Source: Ustilaginoidea virens
Lineage: Eukaryota; Ascomycota; Sordariomycetes; Hypocreales; Clavicipitaceae
Direction: 5' to 3'
Assembly: GCF_000687475.1 (NCBI RefSeq)
Contig: NC_057317.1
Span: 806,001-870,000 of the forward strand
DNA: 64,000 nt
Positions 1 to 11,934 of this stretch are shown piece after piece. A model generated the notes under the pieces. The model was not told where the DNA came from. It did no database searches and was given only the letters and a program-made list of their open reading frames with translations. Numbering within the stretch: the first letter of the stretch is position 1; every line of letters starts with the position of its first letter. The position numbers were made by a program, and so were the translations under genes.

Positions 1-2426
1 CCAGGCCATATCAGCTCGGCTGGGCTGCAACGACCACGATCCCCATTTCCATATCCGACACGGCTCAAGAGGCCAGGGGTGCGGCCAGCTTCCCCTGCCT
101 TGGCTGAAAACGGTTGGATTGATTACAGTAGAATGGTTGAGCTTGACCATGTTTCACAAGTGCGTCTTGCCCTTGACCACCAGACCTGTTACGCAGACCG
201 CTTGGGCTAACGATCCGCTATCAGAGAACTGTCCACGGCTCCTACAGACCAAGCTGTAGGAACTCGTCTCGTCGGCAGCCACCCTTGTCCCTCAGGTCTG
301 ACATGAACTACTCCACTACGTCGCTGCCTTCAAGAACGTCTCCAGGCGCGTATCTTCCTATGACGAGAACGCGCAGGCCCAGAACACCGAGCTCCTCACA
401 ATCCGGAGCCAGCGGGCGTGGACTCTTTGAGAGGCACGCCAGGTTTCCATTTGATCGTGGGACAAGATCCCCCAGTTTGACTTCCATTGTCGGCATGTAT
501 CAGAGACCTGGTACTTCTAGAGGTTCCAGACCATCGACCCAAACAGTTGGCCAGTTTTATTATGACTACAGCGAGGACTTTGAGAAGCCAACTGCATCTG
601 TTCATGAGGCAGATCAAAGACCTGCGATGGACAACACACACCAATACGATGACCGTGAGCGGAATCATCATTCCACTCCTATAAAAGGCCCAGAATCACA
701 CATTACCAACATGGCAAAGTACAAGGCGTCAGGCGGTCGGTATGACGCTTGCCTTCAATCTCAGGTATCCGCGGAGGAAGAGGGGCACGAAACTGCGTCT
801 GTGGACGGCCCAGGAAGCTCCGACGGCTCGAATGAAACTCCTCATCTTGATCTGCTCTCCATCCGGAGGCTGTCTCAGTCTGCTCCGCCAGATACGAAGA
901 AGCATCTCAGGGACTCGGCCTGTCAGCCTCTTGGGGTAGACCTGAGAGCTTCTATCCATCAGATAAGGTTTTCAAGGTCAAGTCAAACCTCGCAAGATCT
1001 TCTCAGTGGAGCGGCTGGCGACAACTTGTCCAGCGGTGTCACCAACCGGGATGGAATGGGGGCAATGCGATGCACACTTGATCCAACGCTACCAGATTTT
1101 GCATCCATCTTCTCCTCGTTTGACAAGCTGGCAAAGTCACCTTGCTTCAGCCGAATTGGGCGCCGATCTAGCCAGCTAGATGACGCTGAGAATACTTTTA
1201 CCTCTGTGCACGATATCAGCCGAGAGACTAAGCATCGTAACCTGGGATCTGTACATGAAGTGTTTACGGGTGACGACCACGGGGTAGAGCTCGTCCAAGA
1301 GGGCAAGTTGGAGGGCGACGAGCGGGAGTTTGATATCTTGTCGCCTGAACCGATCTCTCCTGTGCAGGAACTAAAAGTGAAGAATAGCATCCCACGTTTG
1401 ATGAAGGCGTTGCCACCATTACCTTCCGATTCACTTCGAGTCCAGAAACCGAGCCCCGGCGTCGTGCAAGAATCGCCGCCGCAATCAGCTACAATGGACC
1501 ATGACCGCGGCTGTCACGGCCAAAAACTTCATCAGGAAGCAGATTTTCTATTAGAGGAACGGGACAGGAACCGCAACAGCCAATGCAGCCCATCCAAGTT
1601 CAGGGTCAGAGTTAAGCCATCTCTTTCGCCAGCCAGAGCTCCCTGCAGTGTCGAATGCTCGGGCCAACAGACTTGTTCACCAGAGTGTCCGCTGCCAGCA
1701 AGCAATCCGGAAAGGCCAAGACTCAGGCTGAAGCTTTCCCGCCGTCAGCTCCAAAGAAACCGGTTCGCCGTCGGGGAGGCATTTGCGATGAACAATCGTC
1801 TTAAACAGTGCAACTCACTAGCCGATCTGGCTGTATACTCGGAAGCAGTCACCAAGACGAGCAACAAGGGCGGCACAATATCCGGTGACAGCAAGCTTGA
1901 ACCCAACCCTCAGGTTCCCTCAGGCTGCCAAGACAAAAATGTCGATGATGGGCTCGAAAACTCGGCTGGGGCATCCCCGGATCCTTCGGATCCCTTCAAT
2001 ATACCTTATCCTACATCCCCCGAAAGCAAACCGGGGACAAAAGAATCCATTTCGTCGTCCAATAAAGATACTCTTGTTCAGCGTCTAAGCAGCAGCTCGG
2101 ATACGACGCCTTATCAAGAAGGCGGCATTCGCAAAAAGATGTCCTTGTTTCGGTTGCGAATTGCCGAGTCCTTGGCTACGAATGCGGCCAAGAAAACCGG
2201 CAACGTTGAAGGGTTGCAGCGCAGCCGCAGCCACTTGTCCATGAGTATGACTTGGAAGGAGTCGGAAGTAAATCTTGATCACTTGACCAGTGGTACAGCA
2301 AGGGGCCGTAATGGAAAGTCAGATTGGATGACAAGCCGCCTAAAGCGTTGGGCAACGGATGCCAAACGAGCAGTACGTTCTTATGTGAGGCGCACTTTGG
2401 ATCGATCGCCGCGATGGAGCGAATAA
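1..2426 (+). CDS. Fungal-specific low-complexity protein, 5' partial
   Basis: Coding enters from the left edge. Frame 1 is open from base 1 and reads a Pro/Arg-rich segment including RPGVRPASPALAENGWIDYS up to 159. A 65-nt intron follows at 160-224 (GTGCGT donor, GCTAAC branch at 206-211, CAG acceptor at 222-224), phase 0. The second exon runs 225-2426 to TAA and begins RTVHGSYRPS. The visible part is about 787 residues and hydrophilic: Ser/Pro/Arg-rich, with a YYDYSEDFE motif and a basic C-terminal block (SLFRLRIAESLATNAAKK, then SRLKRWATDAKRAVRSYVRR) that could form amphipathic helices. No enzymatic domain, signal peptide or membrane segment is visible. I know similar uncharacterised proteins from Sordariomycetes but no function. 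The true start lies outside the window; the ATG at 303 is internal if the intron is right. Confidence 0.75.
160..224 (+). other. Intron in the first, truncated gene
   Basis: GTGCGT donor, GCTAAC branch site 14 nt before a CAG acceptor, 65 nt long, phase 0. It joins frame 1 of the left-edge exon to the long downstream frame. Confidence 0.7.
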
Positions 2427-4200
2427 GAGAAGAGGAGTTTGTTTATTCGATGAAGACTGTATTGATATTGAGCGTCCGGATGAGGGCGTTGCATCAGTTT
2501 ATCCTAGTAATAAGCGGGGAGCTTAAGAAAACGATATTAGATAATGGAAGAAAGTATGCTCAACACCGGCAGCACCGCTTTGCGTTTGTGAAGGAGCTGT
2601 TATTTATTGATTCATTTTTTTTTAGATACAACTTGGGCCCTCCCGTGAACTCCCAGTTACGCGGCCCAAATACAGGCGAAGCAAGCAAAAGTGGAATGAG
2701 TCGAAAAGAAAGAGAAGGGAAGAAGTTTGAGCCGTCGATTCGAACGTGTCTGCATGACACATGGCAGGTAGGACTACGATGACTTGTGACCAGACATGGC
2801 TGGATGCGTGGTCTGCGGATTCGAGAACTGCAAGTTCGGATTCATGATGGGCGTGATGGAAGGGCGTGATGGAAGGGCGTCCATGCCGACCGTACGGGGT
2901 TGAGGAAGAGGTCACCAGCTACGGATTACCAGCTCTTCACGCGGTGCTTAACAGGAATATACACGTTTTGAGTCCGTTTGTCGTTATGATGCCCAGCCAG
3001 GATTTTTACGGGAAAGCAGCTACTGTAGACGGAGTAGTCACGGCTACGTACGGTGCCGGAGAGCTGATGCGCCTTCAGGGCGGAGATGCAACGCCGTGCT
3101 TCGGCAGAGCAAGCCTACTCCACATCCATCTCGCCGGAAAGGCTGGTCTGGGTGACCGGTCGCAGGCCATTTGCCCGGGCGCCCGGGGAGGAGGGGGGAT
3201 TGTTATCAACCCTGCGAAATGGTGCGGATTTGGTCCGATGAGGCGTCGAGGGGTTTGCTAAAGAGAATGCATGACGGCAGCATTCATGGTGGAGGTGTCA
3301 TGGGCACGCGACGACTGCTTTTCCTGGAAAGAACAGAACGGAACAGAACAGCGTCTGGCAGCGCTGGAAATCAAGCTTTGCACATGCAGCACCCAGACGG
3401 AACTCGCATACCGTCATCGACCGCTCAACGTAGTCCCAGGGGAAAGCCGAGGTTGTCGGTCACATCATTCTCGACTCATGTCGGGGCCGGCGCGTGAGCG
3501 GTCCTCGGTGCCGCGCATGACGGGGTGGAAGTGTGACCCCGGAGATGATTGAATGAAAGTACGGTTCTTTTCCTGAATTCTTCATCTGAGAGGTGAGGTG
3601 ACGAGGTGGCGAGGCGGATGACGAGAACAAGAGGCTGAAAAAGTCTGGTTGGTCAGCACCGAGTCAGGCACAAGCGTGCTAAGCCTTCCGGCGCCTGCCG
3701 TTAACATCATGCTAGGTCTGGTCAACTGCCTCCAAGTTCTCGCTACTTCCCTGAGTGGGGCCAGCTACCTCTGCGAGTCTGCGCCATGGCCGATCCATAG
3801 CAGTACACGACATCTACACCATGGTACCAGACTTGTGCATTTACAACCCACCCCACTGTAGTCACCTCACTGGCTTGACAATCCTGGCAAACCTTGGTGA
3901 TATCACCACTTACTCAGGTCGTCCTCGGTGTCTTTTTTTTTTTCTGCTTCGGGCTTTGGGCTTTGGACTTTGGGTCTTTGAGCATTCGCCGTTTAACCTC
4001 TGCGCCATCCAGATCTTCGATTCGACTTTGCGGCCGCGCTCGCCTTCCACCCTCGCTCCTTGTTCCAATCCAATCACCTTGTCGAGAACCAACCCACGGA
4101 CAGCCGAACCAATTCGGCCGTTGAGCTTGACTCAAGGCCGGTCTGATGCTCGCATAATTGCCATTAATCCCTCTGGCTCCTCTTGAGCCTCCAGTCCAGC
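2427..4200. other. Intergenic region between two + strand genes
   Basis: This stretch holds the 3' flank of the first gene and the promoter/leader of the F-box gene. A 13-bp direct repeat (GCGTGATGGAAGG, about 2.3 copies) lies at 2851-2880. A pyrimidine-rich stretch near 3930-4080, with repeated CTTTGG units at 3953-3978, is typical of a fungal leader. Short open frames here lack family motifs or a convincing start. Confidence 0.5.
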
Positions 4201-7145
4201 ATGGATACTGCCTTGACGCAAGAACGACGGTCCGCTGTCGAAAACCCGCCGTCGATTCACAACGCACCAGGCCGCCGTGCTTTCCACAAGCTTCCCGACG
4301 AGATAATCGAACAGTACGCCGTTTCGCCGTTTCGTTGCCCTTGAAAGACCAGGGCCTGCCCATGAGCTGCGCTGCTTGCTGACACATGACACGCGGCATT
4401 AGCATCCTGCTTGAGACGGACCCCAACGGCTTCGCTTCCTTAATCTTGCTCAACGCAAAATGGAGGGCCACGTCCCAACGACCTCATCTCTACGCTCATC
4501 ACCTAAGCCAATGTCCATCATACGCCGCGTCACACCCTCCTATTCCTCCTGCCGACGATGAACATCTACCGCTGCTGCGCCGCCTTTTTGCTCGTGAGGT
4601 CAAACGAAACCTCTTCGAGGCCTATCTTCGGCCGAAACGTACCTTGGTCAAACTGGTCTCCAACTCAATCAGCTCGTCCTCCTGTCCAGGAGGAGAAGGG
4701 ATGCAATTCAGCTTCTCACCCCGGGGCAAGCACGTCCTGGCATACAATTCGTCAAGGATCCATGTCCTTGCCGTCTACGGCCCCTCGGTCCAGGTCAAAC
4801 GCGAGTTCAAGATTCAACGCCGGCCGCTGTCCGCATGCGTTACCGACGACGCCACCATCCTGGCTGTCCTTTCCAACGAGTTGCAGGTCGACGTCTACGA
4901 TTTGCGAGCATCGCCACCTCGCCGCAAGCAATCTCTGATATTGGATAACTCACCTCGGACGATAGCCATTTCAGCTTGTGGCACGGTCCTTGCCGCCGCT
5001 TATGACGGGGGCATCGAGGTATCTGCCCTGGATGCTTCCGCTCTGCCAACCCAGAAGAGGGCTGTCAAATGCGACGCAGTGGATGCCTTGGCATTTTCAC
5101 CCGACGGGACCCAGCTTCTGGGCACCACCGTCCACTCTTCTCCTCCGAGCACGGTCGTGCTCACAGCCCCGTACTACGATCCCGGCAATCAGATGCTGGC
5201 CGAGGACCTCAGCGCAATGTGGACCACGTCCATCCTGTTTCCGAATACGAGTCGCGACTGCAGCCATGCCACATGGTTGCACGATGGCGAACGGGGCGAG
5301 CCCGAGTGGACTTTTACCTACGACCGTTGCTTTGAAACCTTCCGGGCTGTCCGGCTGGACGACCTACGCAACGGGACCACTTATTTCACCGGTCCCATAC
5401 CGAGAGCGGCTTCGCAGACCAAGCTTGTTCCTTGCACACTGCCAGCAGCCACCACCACCACCACCACCACCACCCGAGGTGGCCTCGTATCGGCGGGGTT
5501 CCAAGGCAGGGACATCTGGATATACGGTGTGCCCGAGGACTTGGACGCCGTACCGGAAGCTTCATCCGCAAGCCGCAGCGCCGCTTCATCGAACATATCA
5601 GGGCTAGCCAGACACGGCAGCACTAGGAGCTGCTTGTCTCGACACGCTTCTTCGTCGAAAGCCCACGACATCGATGAAGAGCAGGTCCCTCACTGGCAGG
5701 TGCTATGTGACAAGGCACGAAACAACCTGGTTGCTGGTGTCAGAGTCATCGAGCTTGGTGGGGTCAGCGGCGTCAAATGGGTCCAACAGTCTGAAGACTC
5801 GGCTTCTTCTCATGAGCAATTGGTGGTCACTGCTACTGGTGTGGTGAGCCCAGGGCTTGCGTCGGACAAGGAGGACATGGACTTTGTAGACGGCGGCCGC
5901 ATCGCTGTTCTGGATTTCGATTACGGCATCTTGGATGGGGAGACGGTCGAGGTGACGATTGAAGTCGGAGCCGACAACGTGGAGCCTCTTGAAGAGGAAC
6001 GACGCGACTTGGAAACCGACGTTGCCATTGTTCGACGACGAACTGTCGCCCAGAAACGAAGAGGCAGTGCTGTGACTGTTCAAGCAGCTACAATGGCCGG
6101 TGAACATGGCCCGCTTGCCCCCGCGCTTCCGGCGAACGACGATGGTGACGACGACCCTCTCGTTCCCAGAATGATCGGACAGCACCCCGTGTACCGCTCA
6201 GGCGCGCCGCCTCCAGAATCGGAACCCGAGGATTCTGCTGCCATCGAAGAGCAGGAAGCTTTGGACGCGCCGTATGCTCACTCCAGTCCTCGGTCAAACA
6301 CCACTCTGCGCCGGGCAGCCACAGCCGCGGCCGTGAACAGACGTCTGAATCCCCGCACGGCTGACGGGCGACTAATTGAATACAGACGCGCAGACGGCCG
6401 TGCGGAGCATCCCCACGAAAGCGATGCCGATAACTGGGTGCCTCCCCCGCCGCCATACCAGAAGGATGATCCTGGGGATCTGCCGGCTTTTCTGCGAGGC
6501 CCTTCCGTGGCTCCTGTGCCTAACACGATCTTTTCACCCATCCCCCCTATTGCTCCCCCTGCGGGAGAGACGCCAAGCTTCTCTCTCACCTGGGCATTGC
6601 ATCAGCCTGATCAGGCCAAGGGGAATGGGATGCAGTGCAGGCGCGCTCATCAGCGCACGGCAAGCGACTCTACCACCGTTAGTAGACAAAGGATGATGAC
6701 CGACATGCCGCGCCCGAGATCCACTCCATCCGTTCACTCCATGCAGGTGGATGACATTTATGATATCACGCCTCAAGGCTCTCCCCGCATGCCAATTTGT
6801 CAGCCAACTGGGTCGACTTGGTGTACGGAAACTGGAGCAGTTCCCCAGTCGGGCTGTGGTGAACCTCCCTCTTCGGCCGTGTTGAGCGGGGCGGGTCTCG
6901 CTGCTGCTCCGTTGAACCCTGGTTCCAGCGCAGGCGGAGTCCCGGCTTTGCATTTGCCGATGCCCGATGCTTCTTGTCTGGCTCTGGCTCTGGAGCCTGC
7001 TGCTGCCGAGGGCGGAGCAAACGCTGGGCTGCTGTCGCATGCTCCAACATGGCCGAGACAACTTGCCGAAGCGTCGGACAGTACGACACCACCTCGGCAC
7101 GGGCTTCTCTACACGGCTACGCTACCAAATGTGACTTTGAACGAT

Positions 7146-7179
<34 letters not shown>

Positions 7180-7898
7180 CATCATCATCATCATCGGCTG
7201 CCCTTCCACCAGCCCCGAGCTCTAGCCAGGTTGCCAGCTTGAACAAGAGGATCAGTCAAGGCAATCCTCGACGATTGTCAGGCAACATCCTGAACCCCAG
7301 CCTATGGACGGATCAAGGGCGCAGCGTGACGGAACCCGAGCGAATACGAACCCCGCGTGACGGGGGGTCCACGGCGCCGATGCGGAGACGAGGGCCTTTG
7401 GATGCCTCACTTATACTTTCGACATCAGAACACGACCGGCCGCTCATAATCAGCACGCCCACCGGAGTCAGCGGCTCCCGCGACCCACCCATGGGAGAGA
7501 AACTCGCCACGGGCGCGGAAACGGCCATCCTTGCGCCGACGCCACGACGCCCGCGGCCCAACCGTCTCCTGGGACCCGGAGGCGCGGCAGAGCAGCTGGA
7601 GTACATGTGCGGCAACCAGCCCGCCCCGGCGCCGCTCCCTCCCCACATGCGCGCAAGCGCCAACGCGCTACCGATGTGGATGCGGACGCCTTCCAACTCG
7701 TCTCGGCGGACGGCGAGCAGCGCGCACCGGCGTCGCAGCCGGGCGGAACGGAGCGCCATCAAGAACATCAAGGACGCGAAGCTGAGGGGGTGGACGAGGA
7801 AGAGGGCCAAGAACAAGGAGCCCGGTGCTGATGGCGGCGGGTGGGTTGACGTGCGCGCGCCAGCTCAACAGAGGACGGGTAAATGCGTCATGATGTGA
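4201..7898 (+). CDS. F-box protein with low-complexity C-terminal half and CaaX-like end
   Basis: Two exons, 4201-4313 and 4403-7898, give 1202 aa. The 89-nt intron has a GTACGC donor, a CTGAC branch near 4378 and a TAG acceptor. It joins FHKLPDEIIE to HILLETDPNGFASLILLNA, restoring an F-box at about residues 28-75; the long downstream frame alone would lose half of the domain. F-box proteins usually recruit substrates to SCF ubiquitin ligases through Skp1. Residues about 110-500 look like degenerate beta-propeller blades (SPRGKHVLAYNSSRIHVLAVY, AFSPDGTQLLG), so a WD-like substrate platform is inferred. The C-terminal half is disordered and Pro/Ser-rich, with a poly-Ala then poly-Ser tract near residues 951-968. 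The last four residues are CVMM, matching a CaaX prenylation signal, preceded by a basic region (KNIKDAKLRGWTRKRAKNK). The substrate is unknown. Confidence 0.85.
7140..7196 (+). repeat. Coding trinucleotide repeats (GCA)n then (TCA)n
   Basis: An uninterrupted run of GCA codons followed by TCA codons inside the F-box gene encodes about 11 Ala and then Ser residues. It is in frame and probably length-polymorphic. Confidence 0.85.
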
Positions 7899-8955
7899 TT
7901 GATTTACACGAAGCGAGTTGACTGTTGTTCATTATATTGCTTCTATCTGCTTATTGTTCTGCGTGGAGAGACTGATTACACGAAACGATTTCATTGTTGC
8001 GTCATTATAATGTCTTTTTATTGATTTAGTTTTTGAGCGGAGATTGATTTTATTTGAAGCGATTCTTCACGCTGTTCATTGTAATAATTTCATGGCACAG
8101 ATTAATTCACGCGAAGCGACTTTCCACTATTGCTTCATTGTAGTGTACATGCATGTATACGTATGTATATGTATGCATATTTACTTGTTTTCTGTGCGTG
8201 AGATTGAGCATCTTGTCATTGGGGCCAGCATCTACAACAGGCTAGTTTTCGACGGGGGACCAGGAAAGCTCGCGGTCAATGGCAGTCCCGCCGTCCACGG
8301 CCACGTCTACGCCGTTGCGACGGATCACCAGGGACCAGCAGCTCGGTGCTGATTCCCCCCCCCCCCGTTTTAATGGCTCGTGCGCCTTGCAGCCAGCAGT
8401 CTGGAACGCGGGACGGAAACTGGGGTCTTGGCTTGCCGGTCATGGGCACGCGGCAGGGCAGGCAGTCTCACTCGGCAGCATAGCATGGGGGTGGGTGACT
8501 TTTGCAAAACAGGGCAGCTTGATTAGTGGATAGGGCGGCTAGGCCACGGCGAGGACTTGGACAAGCGAGATGAACAGAGGGGCAAAAAGAAACGAAACGG
8601 GGACAAAGGGGGGGGCGGGGGAATCGGTTGAAGCCAGTGGTGCGGTATCTATCTAGTAACAAAGAGACAGAGAGGGACAAAGAGGAGAAGAAGAGACAAA
8701 GAAGAGAAGAAGAGACAAAGAGGAGAAGAAGAGACACAGAGACAAAGAAGAGACACAGACAAAGAAGAGTCAAAAAGACAAAGAGACAGAGTTTGAGACA
8801 AGCCGCGCGAGGCCCGTCTGGTCGTGTTTTGAACGCACATGCTTTGCCTGCGCTGGTGCACGTCGAGCCTGTCTCGCCATGCAAGCAGGCAGGCAGGCAG
8901 GCAGGCTGAGAGCCCACTGTCTTCGGGACATTTCCAGCTGCCGTCTCGTCCGCCG
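7899..8955. other. Convergent intergenic region
   Basis: Shared 3' flanks of the F-box gene (+) and the Cys-rich membrane protein gene (-). 7899-8220 is AT-rich with alternating GTATA/TGTAT around 8145-8185. A purine-rich AGAGACAAAGA-type tract covers about 8648-8800, and a short (CAGG)n run lies near 8884-8907. No gene seen. Confidence 0.5.
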
Positions 8956-10377
8956 TCATATTCTGGGCGTGGTCCCCGGCACGTGCGTGTTGGTGCAGCC
9001 GGGCACGTAGGCCGCGCCGCGATGCACATCGCCCATGTCGGCCTCGTCCATCATATCGGTGAAGGAGGTGGCGCGGTTGTCCGCCGTCGTCGTCGTCGGG
9101 GCCGAGGGCCTGCCCGCCACGGTTCTCGGGTCGGCAAACACGTTGATGCGCTGGCTGCGCGGCGGCGGCGGCGGCTGCTCCCGGTCCGCGTCCACGTGGC
9201 GGGTGGACACGCGGCGCGAGCAGCTGCTCGACGACTTCAGGGCCCGGATGGGCGCCAGCTTGGCGCCGACGTGGCCGGTGCGGGCGTGGCGGTCGTCGTA
9301 CGAGGTGATGGAGAAGGCGGAGCGGGCGGGCGACTGGCCCGACAGGTTGGGCGAGTCGAACGGGTTGGGGATGGAGATTCTCGGGTTGGGGGGCGTCTGC
9401 TCGACGCGCGGGGGGTGGCGCGAGAACCGGCCGGCCAGCGAGCGCGGCAGGATGGTGGAGCGCGACGAGCGCGACGAGCGCGACTTGCGGATGAAGTCTG
9501 TCCGGTAGGACGAGTTGGGGCTGGCGATGGGGGCGGAGATGATGTGGCCGTAGAGCGGGCGGGAGCCGCTGCCGCTGCCGCCGCCGCCGCCGGCGGACTG
9601 GCTGCGAGGGGCGTGCGGCTTCTCCGACGGCGCGGGGCCCTTGCGGCTGCGCGTGCAGACGAAGATGACGACGGCTAGCAGGAGCAGGGCGAGCACGCCT
9701 CCCACGGCGCCGCCGATGATGGACGTCCTTTGCGGCCCTGCAGACGCGCTGCCTGGTTCCTGGGTCGGTTCCGCGGGGGTGGCCGACGACGAAGACGAGG
9801 AGGGCTGGGTGCCCGTCCCGCTCGGTCCGTCTGTCGGCGAGGAAGACGCGGCCGACGTGGTCGAGCTCCCTGTCGACAAGCTTGAGGTTGTTGTCGTTGA
9901 TGATGATGATGATGATGATGATGATGACGATGATGCTGCCGGGGCAGTCGCCGAGTATCCGTCTGGTTTCCTCGACTGGTCCTGGCTTTTGGTGCACAGC
10001 TTCCCGTCCCCGGAGCATGCGTACCCGAACGGACAGCAGAGGTTGCTGCTCGCGCAGGCGGGCAGCTTGGAGCTCAAGGCCAGCGTCTTGATGGGCGCCT
10101 GCGGGTTCGTCGCCGGGTCCTGCTCGGCCAGGTTGCAGGTGATGGGCAGGATGCCGTCGCACGAGCTGCCGTCCGGGCAGCACATGACGGTCGAGCCGCC
10201 TGCCAGCGGGATGCACCTGCTACCCGCGCTGCAGCAAAACACGTCGGGCAAGCCATGGCCGGCGCACGATTGCAGCCCGGCGGCGGCGCACTTGTCGGAT
10301 CGGCTGAAGAAGGCTGGGGACGAGGAGACGGCGCCCGCGAGAAGCAGCAAGCGCAGAGGAGTGGGCAGCCCGTTCAT
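8956..10377 (-). CDS. Single-pass membrane protein with Cys-rich ectodomain
   Basis: A single-exon frame of 473 aa. The N-terminus (MNGLPTPLRLLLLAGAVSSS) is a clear signal peptide. Residues about 28-135 form a Cys-rich ectodomain with paired cysteines (DVFCCSAGSRC, VMCCPDGSSC, NLCCPFGYAC), spaced somewhat like granulin or small disulfide-rich domains. A Ser/Thr-rich stretch (about 148-215, including a 12-Ser run) is probably O-mannosylated. One transmembrane helix follows (IIGGAVGGVLALLLLAVVIF, about 220-242), then a basic stop-transfer and a roughly 230-residue Ser/Arg/Pro-rich cytosolic tail. This type I layout (signal, Cys-rich head, Ser/Thr stalk, one helix, tail) resembles Mid2/WSC-type wall sensors, but no WSC signature is present, so a sensor role is only inference. 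Confidence 0.8.
   Translation of the reverse strand: MNGLPTPLRLLLLAGAVSSSPAFFSRSDKCAAAGLQSCAGHGLPDVFCCSAGSRCIPLAGGSTVMCCPDGSSCDGILPITCNLAEQDPATNPQAPIKTLALSSKLPACASSNLCCPFGYACSGDGKLCTKSQDQSRKPDGYSATAPAASSSSSSSSSSSSTTTTSSLSTGSSTTSAASSSPTDGPSGTGTQPSSSSSSATPAEPTQEPGSASAGPQRTSIIGGAVGGVLALLLLAVVIFVCTRSRKGPAPSEKPHAPRSQSAGGGGGSGSGSRPLYGHIISAPIASPNSSYRTDFIRKSRSSRSSRSTILPRSLAGRFSRHPPRVEQTPPNPRISIPNPFDSPNLSGQSPARSAFSITSYDDRHARTGHVGAKLAPIRALKSSSSCSRRVSTRHVDADREQPPPPPRSQRINVFADPRTVAGRPSAPTTTTADNRATSFTDMMDEADMGDVHRGAAYVPGCTNTHVPGTTPRI
9897..9936 (-). repeat. Coding GAT/ATC-type repeat giving poly-Ser
   Basis: About twelve ATG/ATC-like triplets on the + strand read as consecutive Ser codons on the - strand, within the stalk of the Cys-rich membrane protein. 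Confidence 0.75.
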
Positions 10378-10401
10378 GCTCGAGGTCGCGCGCGCGGGGA
10401 A

Positions 10402-10422
10402 GGGGGGGGGGGGGGGGGGGGG
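10402..10422 (+). repeat. Poly-G run (about 21 G)
   Basis: Uninterrupted G tract about 25 bp upstream of the start codon of the - strand membrane-protein gene, so the mRNA leader or promoter strand carries poly-C. Confidence 0.85.
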
Positions 10423-11898
10423 TTATCCTTCTTGTCCCGCAAGTTGGATGTGTGGATTTGGCGATGGTCGTTTTGCGCGTGTAGTCAGTCAGCAGTCAAG
10501 TGGGAAAAGGCCTGACAAGGCTACGGAAGGTCGACGTTTGAAGAAAGAGGCGAGATTGCACGTTGTGGGGCGTGCCGAGCAGATTCTGATAATGTCTTTT
10601 TTTCTTCTTCTTTCTTCCTTCTTTCTGTCTTGCCGTCTTGCTGTCTTTGTTTTCTCTTCGAATCTCCGGGGACGACTTGGCAAGTGAACAAAGTGGCGAC
10701 TATACCCAAGTTGACTCGGTGTTTGCGGAGCGGAAAGATGGCGTCTGTGAATGCCGCGAGACGTTATCTGGCCAACGGACCGACGTGTGAATATGCTGGC
10801 CGGCCGGAAGAGGGTCACGAGTGCAGAGGAGAGCAAAGAACGACAAGCAAAAGGGAAGCTTGGGCTCTCCCCAAGACCTTGGACAAGCCCCGTCAAAAAA
10901 GTCCAGCTGCAGCTCGACCATGAACAAGAGCTTCAGGGAGCACCGCCCAACCGCTTGCCATCCCCGGAGGGGGGGGGGGGACAAGCAACGTCTCGCGGAT
11001 GATTCTGGCCTTGATACCGCCCAGTCCGTCCGTGGGCACATTGCCGTCACTGCCCCCCCGACAGCACGCGCAGCCTGCAGGCCTCGACGGCTATTCACGA
11101 CCCCAGCCATCATCAACCAGCCGGCATGCCTTTGGGTCGTGATGAAACTCGTCCACAAGCGCCGCAAGCAACGGGGCCTTTGCAGCGGCAAGGCGCGCGG
11201 CTCGAGGGCCGCTTCACAGGCCGGCAATGGTTGTTTCCGGCACCCGTCGAGGCGCTAACAAGGGTCGTGTGGAAGGACGAGAGCTTGCAGACAATGGCGA
11301 GGCAAGGGTGGAAATGATGGAAATGACTGGACAAAGGAGGTCCAGACTCCAGAGTTTTGTCCTGGGGGTTTGTGTCAGGCTTGGCCGCCGCGGCGAAGGC
11401 CTCTGCGCTGATTGGCCGGAGGAAGCGTTGTAGACGCCACCAGCGCGTCGTCGTTTACCTGTGGGCACTTGCTTGCTTTGCTAATCTTTGATAGGCACAT
11501 GCATCATCAAATCGCGCGCAAAAAGTGCATGAGTGAGTGCATTGCATTGGTACCTATGTATGTACATACATACCTGCCGGCCACCCGTCCCGTTTAGCGC
11601 CCAAGTCTCCTATTGCGCGCGTCGAATGCAGCATGTACAGATGCAGCATATGCAGCATATGCAGAGCATGCCGACATACATAATATGCAGATATGCAGGA
11701 ATGCAGGATATGCCATGATATCGATTGGGAGCGTGAGGAAAGCACTACGACCGCCTACCAGGCACGGAGTTGGTCGTCAGTTTCACGCTGCTTGACGGGG
11801 CACAGCTGACCTTTGTTCTTAAGTTGAACCACGTCTTTCTGTTCAAGAACAGAACACAAAGCAAAGACCAAGAACAGAAAGGGAAAAGGAAAAAAGGG

Positions 11899-11900
<2 letters not shown>

Positions 11901-11931
<31 letters not shown>
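11901..11931 (+). repeat. Poly-A homopolymer (31 nt)
   Basis: Intergenic A31 run, directly visible. Confidence 0.85.

Positions 11932-11934
<3 letters not shown>

Noticed and set aside
2724..2745. tRNA B-box-like GTTCGAATC on the - strand
   Set aside because: No A box, acceptor stem or anticodon arm at the required distance.
9641..10687. 348-codon + strand frame with poly-Asp
   Set aside because: The poly-Asp is the reverse reading of the Ser triplet repeat in the surface protein, and the frame crosses the G21 promoter run.
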